The notes under the pieces: model-generated | What the model was told of the DNA's origin: nothing | The model's database searches: none | The model's input: the letters and a program-made list of their open reading frames with translations, nothing else | Made by a program: the position numbers and the translations under genes | Source of the DNA: an uncultured Clostridia bacterium | Lineage (GTDB): Bacteria; Bacillota; Clostridia; Christensenellales; UBA1242 | Reading direction: 5' to 3' | DNA length: 26,703 nucleotides | Assembly (NCBI GenBank): GCA_944372745.1 | Contig: CALWAB010000050.1 | Location: 1-26,703, forward strand | Shown: piece after piece, positions 15,089-21,563 of the stretch | Layout: every line of letters starts with the position of its first letter | Numbering within the stretch: position 1 is the stretch's first letter

Positions 15089-16231
15089 ATGAGAAATTTG
15101 ACAGAATATTTATCTAAAAATGGAATTTATTTAACAAAAAATGTAGTATCTGTATTTGGAAAGTTATTTGAAAAGTACAAATTTCAAGAAATTGCTATAA
15201 TTGGTGAAAACGCTTCAATTTTAGCAAATGCTTTGAGAAAAGACTACAAGGTAACGACTGTAAATGTACTCAAAGAACTCTGCTATAGTCTATGTGGGTT
15301 AAACCTTGCTCGAATACAGTTGAAAGAAAATACACGACTTATAGTAGCTTATGGTGACCAACACGCACTTAATATATCGAAGTTAGTTGCTAATAAAATG
15401 GAATTGCCTTATTGTTATGTAGCTTGTGATACAGTGAGTGTGTATTCACAATGTAATTTTGCAGTGCAAGATTTACGACCTATAGAAATAAAATCTCATT
15501 TAAAGGCTATAATCGTGGACGAAAATTCGCCTTGTAATGTTTCTAATTTGTACGCACAGATAATGTCACAAATATTTGGTTGTTTGGAAATTTATTTAAG
15601 AGAAAAGTTTTTTGAAGAACATAAGAATCTCAATCTAAAAAAAATTTTTGACACCTATTATGAGATACTGAACATCAATAATGTTACTACGCCAGAAAAT
15701 ATTGCATTTTTGCGAGAGTTAAATTTAATACTAGTGACACAATATGGAGTAGGCGAAGGCATTCCATTTGGAGATAATTATTACTTGGCACTCAGTTTTT
15801 TGAGTAAAAATGTCAAATTGTATGCAGAGTTTGACAAAATTTGTTTCGTTTACTCACAAATGTTGACAATACTTTATGATATGTACTTTAATAATGAACT
15901 CAATTCACCATTGTATCTATTACTCACAGATGTAGAAAAAATGACTACATTTAATGAGTACTCTAAGGCATTAGTGCGAGTCCCCGCCCGCAATAGTCAT
16001 AAGGCTAGATACATTTATGGTGTTTATATGAAGATATTGTGTTCTATGACAGATTCATATCAGCGGTTATACAACAAAGTGGCGTTTAAATTAAGGAACA
16101 TAATGTTGGATTCAGGATATGAACTTTATAGTTCTCTTGATTGTGATAAAATGATAGAAGTAATGAAAGAAACATCACTCTTCAATTCATATTCGCTATT
16201 GAGTAAATTTGGCATTACAGAATTGTATTAG
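15089..16231 (+). CDS. Degenerate glycerol-1-phosphate dehydrogenase/dehydroquinate synthase-like protein
   Basis: This 380-residue soluble protein has the outline of the iron-alcohol dehydrogenase/dehydroquinate synthase superfamily, closest in feel to glycerol-1-phosphate dehydrogenase. It shows a Rossmann-like strand-helix-strand (EIAIIGENASILANALRK, 34-51), then LIVAYGDQHALNISKLVA (84-101) in place of the GGGSxxDxAK dinucleotide loop, with N95 where Asp is expected, then PYCYVACDTVS (107-117) matching the P-x-x-x-vPTtxS strand. The C-terminal helical half lacks clear metal-binding His residues; a GEGIPFGDNYY segment (about 220-230) lies where a His is usual. It may therefore be non-catalytic or use other chemistry. 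The ATG at 15089 is leaderless; the TTG at 15083 overlaps the -10 box. The superfamily call is an inference from motif order. Confidence 0.5.
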   Translation: MRNLTEYLSKNGIYLTKNVVSVFGKLFEKYKFQEIAIIGENASILANALRKDYKVTTVNVLKELCYSLCGLNLARIQLKENTRLIVAYGDQHALNISKLVANKMELPYCYVACDTVSVYSQCNFAVQDLRPIEIKSHLKAIIVDENSPCNVSNLYAQIMSQIFGCLEIYLREKFFEEHKNLNLKKIFDTYYEILNINNVTTPENIAFLRELNLILVTQYGVGEGIPFGDNYYLALSFLSKNVKLYAEFDKICFVYSQMLTILYDMYFNNELNSPLYLLLTDVEKMTTFNEYSKALVRVPARNSHKARYIYGVYMKILCSMTDSYQRLYNKVAFKLRNIMLDSGYELYSSLDCDKMIEVMKETSLFNSYSLLSKFGITELY

Positions 16232-16353
16232 TTTCTCATCGCAAGTAAATGCGTAATAATCTAAAAACACACTGTAGTGTAGCACAAAAGATAAAGTTAA
16301 AAGATTTACTACAAATAAAAATATTAATTAATTTTTGACTATACTTTGACGCT

Positions 16354-16377
16354 CACACATTCTAAATGTGTGTTTTT
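16354..16377 (+). terminator. Terminator after the 380-residue gene
   Basis: CACACATT (16354-16361) pairs with AATGTGTG (16365-16372) around CTA, then T5. The rest of 16232-16422 shows nothing else I can interpret. Confidence 0.75.
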
Positions 16378-16422
16378 ATTTTGTACAAAATGCACAAATC
16401 AAATCTTTGATTGTCAAAATAT

Positions 16423-16451
16423 TTGCAAATTAGTATGCCTTATGCTATAAT
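16423..16451 (+). promoter_or_regulatory. Promoter of the DegV family gene
   Basis: TTGCAA (16423-16428), 17 bases, TATAAT (16446-16451) with TGC before it (extended -10). Confidence 0.8.
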
Positions 16452-16479
16452 AAAATACTTTATTATATGGAGAGAAATT

Positions 16480-17316
16480 ATGGCTATAAAATTAATAGTA
16501 GATACAACATGTGATATGGCACCTAACGAATTGCCAGATTATGTGACTATGTTACCTGTTAAGGTATACTTTGACAGTGAAGAATATATTCCTTTTGTGA
16601 ATTTAACAATAGAAGAGTTTTATGATAAATTAAGTAAGGCGAAAGAATTACCTCATACTAGTCAAGTAAATTCACAAACTTTTGTAGATGTAGTTAAACC
16701 TATGCTTGATAATGGTGATGATGTCTTAATACTCACAATTTCAAGTGAACTATCTGGGACTTATAATTCTGCAAAAATTGCAAAAAGGGAACTCAATACG
16801 GATAGAATAGCTGTAGTTGATTCAAAACTTGTAACTTTTGCATACAGAGCATTAATATATGAAGCAATGCGTCTTATTGAATCAGGAATGCCATTAAATG
16901 AAATTGAAAGTAGCCTAAATGGAATAAAAGAAAAGGTTAAATTGCTCGCTGTAATAGATGATTTGAAGTATTTAAGATTAGGTGGAAGAATAGGAGCAGC
17001 AGGTAAAGTATTAGGAGATTTGTTTGCTATTAAACCTATTATAACTTTTAAGAATGGTATCATACACGCTGTATCAAAGACAATGGGAATAAAAAAGGGT
17101 ATTCAAACAATTTGTGATTTGGTTAAATCCGCAAATGTTGATATGACTAGACCGAGAATATTAGGTCATTCAAATTGTTTAGAGCGTTGTCAAGAATTGA
17201 GAGACAAACTTAATGAAATAACAAATATTCAAGTAGAAGAAATTACTGCAATTGGTGCTTCTGTAGGAACTCACGCAGGTCCGGGTTGTACTGGTATTGT
17301 ATACTTTGAAGCATAA
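16480..17316 (+). CDS. DegV family fatty-acid-binding protein (FakB-like)
   Basis: DegV/FakB proteins bind a fatty acid and present it to the kinase FakA for phosphorylation, feeding exogenous fatty acids into phospholipids. From ATG 16480 the protein has 278 residues, normal for the family. Signatures are IVDTTCDM at the N terminus, HTSQVNSQTF near 62-71, the ligand-site motif ISSELSGTYNSA near 90-100, VVDSKLVT, the LGGRIG turn, and the C-terminal GPGCTGIVYF. I chose ATG 16480 because GGAGAG (16469-16474) precedes it. An in-frame TTG at 16411 lies upstream of the promoter and can be discarded. No fakA gene is in the window. It is a single-gene unit with a very strong terminator. Confidence 0.93.
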   Translation: MAIKLIVDTTCDMAPNELPDYVTMLPVKVYFDSEEYIPFVNLTIEEFYDKLSKAKELPHTSQVNSQTFVDVVKPMLDNGDDVLILTISSELSGTYNSAKIAKRELNTDRIAVVDSKLVTFAYRALIYEAMRLIESGMPLNEIESSLNGIKEKVKLLAVIDDLKYLRLGGRIGAAGKVLGDLFAIKPIITFKNGIIHAVSKTMGIKKGIQTICDLVKSANVDMTRPRILGHSNCLERCQELRDKLNEITNIQVEEITAIGASVGTHAGPGCTGIVYFEA

Positions 17317-17326
17317 TATTTATTAT

Positions 17327-17363
17327 AATGAAAAAACTCACATTTATAGTGAGTTTTTTCATT
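17327..17363. terminator. Bidirectional terminator after the DegV family gene
   Basis: A perfect 15-base-pair stem (17327-17341 with 17349-17363) has a seven-base loop and A6/T6 tracts inside the stem. Confidence 0.85.
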
Positions 17364-17400
17364 TTACAGTGTATTAAATAAATATATTTGTCTATTATTA

Positions 17401-17434
17401 AATTTGTAGGATTTTTCTACAAATTATTTTTTTT
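17401..17434 (+). terminator. Second hairpin plus T8 upstream of the XRE gene
   Basis: AATTTGTAG (17401-17409) and CTACAAATT (17417-17425) pair perfectly with a seven-base loop, followed by A and eight T. It may be a backup terminator for the DegV family gene or end a short transcript from 17365-17400. The T run merges into a perfect Spo0A-type box TGTCGAA at 17434-17440. Confidence 0.6.
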
Positions 17435-17481
17435 GTCGAAAATAAATGCGTTAAGCAATCAATTAAAATATGTTATATGTG

Positions 17482-17531
17482 GTATTTTTTAATGGATTAT
17501 ATACAAAAAATACTTTTTCCATTAAAAAGTA
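17482..17531. repeat. Nested, mutually exclusive inverted repeats
   Basis: Three pairings compete: GTATTTTTT/AAAAAATAC (17482-17490 with 17505-17513), TACTTTTT/AAAAAGTA (17511-17518 with 17524-17531), and the overlapping TTTTTAATGGA/TCCATTAAAAA (17486-17496 with 17518-17528). All arms are perfect. They lie upstream of the -10 at 17568, so action at the DNA level (an operator) is more likely than attenuation. Confidence 0.6.
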
Positions 17532-17567
17532 CAATTTAAATATAGTAGCATATCGCATATTTTTTAC

Positions 17568-17588
17568 TATAATGGAATAGTAATTCCA
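17568..17588 (+). promoter_or_regulatory. XRE promoter -10 with palindromic operator
   Basis: A TATAAT -10 (17568-17573) runs directly into the inverted repeat TGGAATAGTAATTCCA (17573-17588), which covers the expected start of transcription. No -35 match is seen at 17 bases. This is a good candidate for autorepression by the XRE protein. Confidence 0.6.
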
Positions 17589-17608
17589 AGTAAAGGCGGG
17601 AATTCAAT

Positions 17609-17926
17609 ATGACTATAGCAGAGAAATTGGACAAGTTGAGAATCGAGCGAGGCTGGACAATTTACAAAATGTCATCAGAAAGCGGTGTCAATGACCGCGC
17701 CATAAGGAATTGGTTCAATAAAGGCAATGAGCCATCATTATCGGCCTTGACCGCAGTATGTCAAGCATTTAATATTACACTAGGCGAATTTTTTGCAGAT
17801 GAAGATAAAAAAGCAGAAGAAATGACTGATGAAACTAAAGAGTTTGTCAACAAATATAAACTACTTGACAAGGTTCAAAAGAATGCCGTCAACACCGTGA
17901 TAGATAGTTATAAAGTAGATGATTAA
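17609..17926 (+). CDS. XRE family transcriptional regulator
   Basis: A 105-residue cytoplasmic DNA-binding protein with a Cro/CI-type helix-turn-helix in residues about 4-62: KLDKLRIERGWTIYKMSSES, then GVNDRAIRNWFNKGNEPSLS with recognition-helix residues, then LTAVCQAFNITLGEFF. The last 40 residues (EEMTDETKEFVNKYKLLD and on) are acidic, then helical, and could form the dimer contact. The ATG at 17609 follows AAAGG/GGCGGG (17592-17600). The palindrome at the start site suggests it represses itself. Its gene is richer in G+C than the sequence before it. It converges on the MarR-regulated ABC transporter gene and shares a terminator with it, but nothing shows that it controls that operon. Confidence 0.9.
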   Translation: MTIAEKLDKLRIERGWTIYKMSSESGVNDRAIRNWFNKGNEPSLSALTAVCQAFNITLGEFFADEDKKAEEMTDETKEFVNKYKLLDKVQKNAVNTVIDSYKVDD

Positions 17927-17947
17927 CTATATACTAGGTGAAATAAC

Positions 17948-17979
17948 AAAAAAATGACCATATATGTGGTCATTTTTTT
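17948..17979. terminator. Bidirectional terminator between XRE and ABC genes
   Basis: AAAAAAATGACCA (17948-17960) and TGGTCATTTTTTT (17967-17979) form a 13-base-pair stem with the loop TATATG. A and T tracts on both sides let it serve both strands. Confidence 0.88.
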
Positions 17980-18021
17980 TAGGTTTATAATATTCGTTGG
18001 TCGCAATATCAAAATTATTCT

Positions 18022-20487
18022 TTATTCTGTTCTTAGACAAGTAATAGGGTCTTTTTTCGCCGCTAGCCTTGAAGGGATAAGCCCTGATAGCATAGTCAGT
18101 ATTACACTTATAAGCACCATAATGAGTGCAGTAAGCGGCGAAAGAACTGCTAGATTTCCTATACCATCTGCTAGACTATTAATGATTAGATTGATAGGTA
18201 TTGTGAGTATCCAAGATACAATAATACCAATTAATCCACTGAGAAGTCCTATTATGAAAGTTTCGGCATTGAAAACCCGTGAAATGTCTTTTTTCCTTGC
18301 ACCAATGCTTCGTAAAATACCTATTTCTTTTGTCCTTTCAATTACAGATACATAAGTAATGACTGCAATCATAATTGAAGAAACAATCAATGATATAGCA
18401 CTAAATGCAATCAATACATAACTAATTATGTCTACAAGCGTTGTCAATGCAGACATAAATAATTGCATAACATCGTTGTAGTGCACTTGTTCTTCTGGTG
18501 GCAAAGCATTGTTGTATTCATCAATATGTGCTTTAATTGCATTTTTACTATCGAAATCAATAGGATAAATGGATATGTAATTCGGTAAATCAATTCCACC
18601 CAACTCCCTAAGCATATCATCATAGGCATCTTCCATTGTCGCTGTCGTTGTATCATAAGTATCACCAGTCAATGGATTGATAGTAGGATTATTTTTTGCG
18701 AAATTGACAATTTGAGAATTCATATTTTGTTCTAGTAGTGTATTAAGAAGTGCTTTTGGATAAGCGATTCCAGAGCTGTATAGCATATTTTGTGTGTCAG
18801 ATCTAGGTCGTAATATTGCACTAATGCTCACTTCAATGCCCTTTGAAGTATTGAAACTACCTTCAGGAATAGAATTTGGCATACTTGTATACATTGTAGT
18901 TCCATTCACAGATGATTGTGTATAATAAGTATCATTTGGCATTAAATAGAATTTTTTTCCAATTATATCATTGAAATTAATTGTATCATTTGTACTATCT
19001 AGACCTAAACTTTCTACAATTGTATCAGCAAGTTGGTTATATTCATCAACAAATAATACTAGTTGGTTATTGCTTGAAGGGTATTGTCCATATATTACTT
19101 CATATTGAGTAAGTATAAATTCTTGATTATCAAGTAATATTTGCCACTGAATGTCTCCATCAAAGGATGCAAGATTTGAATATGAATAATTGACTTGAAT
19201 GTAATTATAATTATGAGTCTTTGTATGTTGCGTATAAACATTTAATAATTGTCCCGTTTCCATTACTATATCATAATATAAACTAGGGTCAAGTGTATTA
19301 ATAGCTTTATCAATAAAATCTTGATTTATATCAGAACCAGTTGATAAACCTGCCAATTTATCAAGAACATCATTGACTATAATTTCTTCAATATTTGGGT
19401 ATTTATCAAGGTCAGATTCATCAAATATTGACATGAGGCTCTCATAATCAAGCGTTGCACCACTAATAGTAAGTGGATAAGTAGATAACATATCGCTTTG
19501 AAGTTTGTTTATGTAATTATTGAAGCCATTAGACAATGCAAGCACTAAAGTTACCCCAATTATACCAATACTACTTGCTAAACTTACAAGTACTGTTCTA
19601 CCTTTTTTGGACAAAAGATTTTTAAAACTTAATGATAGGGCAGTGAAGAATGACATTGAAGTTTTAGAAAAAGGTGAATTTTTACTCTTTTTTCTTTCCT
19701 TTTTGTTTTTGTTGTCTTTAATGTCAATAGAGCCATTTTGTTCTTTATCTTCATTACTTTGCTTTTGAATTACCTGTTTATCTTCTTTATTTGCAATAGA
19801 AGTGTCACTCACATAAGGGTTAGAATCTTCCACGACTTTCCCGTCTAGTAATTTTACTATTCTAGTGGAATATTTTTGTGCAAGTTCTGGGTTATGTGTG
19901 ACCATAATGACTAATCTTTCTTTGGAAATTTCCTTGATTAGATCCATTATTTGAATAGAAGTAGCAGTATCCAATGCTCCCGTTGGCTCATCAGCGAGCA
20001 AAATTTCAGGGTTGTTTACAATGGCTCTAGCAATGGCCACTCTCTGCATCTGTCCACCGCTTAATTGATTGGGCATTTTATTAATGTGGTCTTTCAAACC
20101 TACTTTAGTAAGTGCATCAATGGCTCTCTGTTTCCTTTCGCTAGCACTGACACCTGATATAGTCAACGCCAATTCTACATTGTTAAGAACATTTAAGTGT
20201 GAGATGAGATTATAACTTTGAAATACAAAGCCAATTTTGTGATTTCTATAAGCATCCCAGTCTGCATCTTTAAATTCTTTAGTAGATACATTCTCAATTA
20301 TCAAATCACCAGATGTATACTTGTCAAGTCCACCAATGATATTAAGTAGGGTAGTCTTACCACACCCAGACTGACCTAAAATACTGACAAACTCATTTTG
20401 TCTAAATTCTAGATTTATGCCTTTAAGGGCTTCAACTGTGTTATCCGCTACTTTATACTCTTTTTTGATTTCAACTAATTTTAACAT
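18022..20487 (-). CDS. Fused ABC transporter: ATPase plus MacB/FtsX-type permease
   Basis: This 821-residue inner-membrane protein joins an ABC ATPase to an FtsX-type permease. The ATPase (1 to about 225) has Walker A GQSGCGKT at 38-45, the Q-loop Q90, signature LSGGQ at 142-146, Walker B ILLADE with E167, and switch H198. A charged Lys-rich linker covers about 226-290. The permease has one helix near 300-322, a large extracytoplasmic domain of about 350 residues, and three C-terminal helices at about 690-715, 741-770 and 785-807, ending PSRLAAKKDPITCLRTE. This is the MacB (type VII) layout, which couples ATP use to motion across the membrane, often for peptide export or resistance; the substrate is unknown. 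It starts 9 bases after the marR stop with an AAGGAG ribosome site, so the two form an operon. Confidence 0.94.
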   Translation of the reverse strand: MLKLVEIKKEYKVADNTVEALKGINLEFRQNEFVSILGQSGCGKTTLLNIIGGLDKYTSGDLIIENVSTKEFKDADWDAYRNHKIGFVFQSYNLISHLNVLNNVELALTISGVSASERKQRAIDALTKVGLKDHINKMPNQLSGGQMQRVAIARAIVNNPEILLADEPTGALDTATSIQIMDLIKEISKERLVIMVTHNPELAQKYSTRIVKLLDGKVVEDSNPYVSDTSIANKEDKQVIQKQSNEDKEQNGSIDIKDNKNKKERKKSKNSPFSKTSMSFFTALSLSFKNLLSKKGRTVLVSLASSIGIIGVTLVLALSNGFNNYINKLQSDMLSTYPLTISGATLDYESLMSIFDESDLDKYPNIEEIIVNDVLDKLAGLSTGSDINQDFIDKAINTLDPSLYYDIVMETGQLLNVYTQHTKTHNYNYIQVNYSYSNLASFDGDIQWQILLDNQEFILTQYEVIYGQYPSSNNQLVLFVDEYNQLADTIVESLGLDSTNDTINFNDIIGKKFYLMPNDTYYTQSSVNGTTMYTSMPNSIPEGSFNTSKGIEVSISAILRPRSDTQNMLYSSGIAYPKALLNTLLEQNMNSQIVNFAKNNPTINPLTGDTYDTTTATMEDAYDDMLRELGGIDLPNYISIYPIDFDSKNAIKAHIDEYNNALPPEEQVHYNDVMQLFMSALTTLVDIISYVLIAFSAISLIVSSIMIAVITYVSVIERTKEIGILRSIGARKKDISRVFNAETFIIGLLSGLIGIIVSWILTIPINLIINSLADGIGNLAVLSPLTALIMVLISVILTMLSGLIPSRLAAKKDPITCLRTE

Positions 20488-20496
20488 TGTATCTCC

Positions 20497-20937
20497 TTAG
20501 GTTTTTAACAAAGTTTTATCAAATTCATTAAGTAAATCCATAAATAATACTATGTTTTCTTCGCCTACGCTGTCAACAAATTTTTGAAGATTATTATTCA
20601 TTATTTCACAACGACCTTCAATGCTCTTTCTAAGGCTTTCTTCAAGTTGTAGATAATGATTTTTTTTGTTGTCAGCGGTGATATAACTTGAAATGTAACC
20701 CTTTTTTTCAAGTTTATTACAAAACTGTGTAACGGCTGCTTTAGTTATGTTCATTCTTTTGGCAATTTGGCTCTTATGAATAGGGGCTTTTATTCGCTCT
20801 GATTCATCTATAATATATAGAATCAGTGCTTCACTGTAGTTTAAATCTAGCCCCTTCCAAGTAGAAAACATATAATTTTTTAATAAATCTAATGTTTCTG
20901 TAAGTTTATTAAAAAGTCTTTCACTAATTAATGACAT
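20497..20937 (-). CDS. MarR family transcriptional regulator
   Basis: This 146-residue protein is a MarR-type winged-helix repressor. An N-terminal helix pair for dimerisation is followed by the DNA-binding part KSQIAKRMNITKAAVTQFCN with KLEKKGYISSY (about 58-90), then the wing (ITADNKKNHYLQL) and C-terminal dimer helices. It is the first gene of a minus-strand operon with the ABC transporter, the usual arrangement in which MarR senses a small toxic molecule and releases expression of an exporter (inference). The ribosome site is AGGAGG, and a consensus promoter lies upstream. A likely operator, TTAACGATTAA at 20962-20972, lies between the -10 and the ribosome site. Confidence 0.92.
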   Translation of the reverse strand: MSLISERLFNKLTETLDLLKNYMFSTWKGLDLNYSEALILYIIDESERIKAPIHKSQIAKRMNITKAAVTQFCNKLEKKGYISSYITADNKKNHYLQLEESLRKSIEGRCEIMNNNLQKFVDSVGEENIVLFMDLLNEFDKTLLKT

Positions 20938-20974
20938 TTTTCCTCCTATAATGTAAACAACTTAACGATTAACT

Positions 20975-21003
20975 ATTATATACTAAATTGAAAATGATGT
21001 CAA
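20975..21003 (-). promoter_or_regulatory. Consensus promoter of the marR-ABC operon
   Basis: Read on the minus strand, TTGACA (21003-20998), 17 bases, TATAAT (20980-20975): both hexamers match consensus. Such a strong promoter fits a repressed operon. Confidence 0.88.
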
Positions 21004-21077
21004 TCAAATCAATAATATTGGTTAAAAGTGATTAAAATATTTATATATAAAATTTGATTGTTGTTATTAAAACTAAA

Positions 21078-21396
21078 GTAGGCTAGTGCTTTACGCCAAG
21101 ACCACAGGTCAAGGGTGCTTGCGTAAGGCATTGGATACTGCTTGTGATAAAACAATAGAAAATAGGTGCGTACAAATAAGTCCACTGTGTACGCCAGTAC
21201 CCACGCTATGGGGTGGGTGCGATGGCACATTGCTATGCTCGTTGTTGAGTATATAGACATAATTTAGTACTAAGTAGGCTAGAACACATACCAAGACCAC
21301 AGGTGCAGGACAATGTCCTACCACTAGGGTTGTAGGGGATGTGAAATCCCCTAAAAATTACAGCTGGAGGCTGTAGGGGGATGAAAATCACCTACA
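21078..21396. repeat. Intergenic repeat block B
   Basis: Between marR (minus) and typA (plus) the gap 20938-21563 holds no gene. Its middle carries modules shared with block A: CCAAGACCACAGGTCAAG (21096-21113) inside a stem of GCTTTACGC (21088-21096) and GCGTAAGGC (21121-21129); a second CCAAGACCACAGGT (21291-21304); TTAGTACTAA (21264-21273) followed by AGTAGGCTAG, which also occurs at 21078-21087; and a diverged ACGC-GGGGTGGG module near 21200-21228. Two hairpins follow, at 21333-21353 (arms TAGGGGAT/ATCCCCTA) and 21372-21396 (TGTAGG/CCTACA). Frames that cross this block are not convincing genes. Confidence 0.7.
21333..21353. repeat. Perfect 8-bp hairpin in block B
   Basis: TAGGGGAT and ATCCCCTA flank GTGAA. 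A related hairpin (GTAGGGGGATGAAAATCACC core) lies at 21372-21396, as if the element had been copied. Confidence 0.7.
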
Positions 21397-21468
21397 TATC
21401 AAAATTGAAATTACATCCCATCAGGATAGGAAACACCCTAATTACTTACAATAAATTGATCGAAACTC

Positions 21469-21497
21469 TTGTAAATAAATTAAAATTGTGTTATAAT
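21469..21497 (+). promoter_or_regulatory. Promoter of typA
   Basis: TTGTAA (21469-21474), 17 bases, TATAAT (21492-21497) with TGT before it (extended -10). This predicts a leader of about 60 bases. Confidence 0.82.
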
Positions 21498-21506
21498 AAA
21501 ATTACT

Positions 21507-21542
21507 AAAATGATGAAGCGTGTTGAAGGCGTTTCATTTTTT
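21507..21542 (+). terminator. Terminator-like hairpin in the typA leader
   Basis: AAAA (21507-21510) plus ATGAAGCG (21513-21520) can pair with CGTTTCAT plus TTTT (21530-21541), with a two-base bulge and one G-T pair, and the T run reaches 21542. It lies after the promoter and before the GGGGAG ribosome site, where an attenuator or a cold-sensitive leader fold would be. Confidence 0.5.
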
Positions 21543-21563
21543 ACTTAAAAAAGGGGAGATAAT

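Noticed and set aside
16411..16479. TTG start for the DegV family protein
   Set aside because: It lies upstream of the promoter (16423-16451) and adds residues unlike the family N terminus; ATG 16480 has a ribosome site.
21009..21324. Two small minus-strand reading frames in block B
   Set aside because: They run through palindromic repeat modules, have no ribosome site and read as composition-driven sequence.
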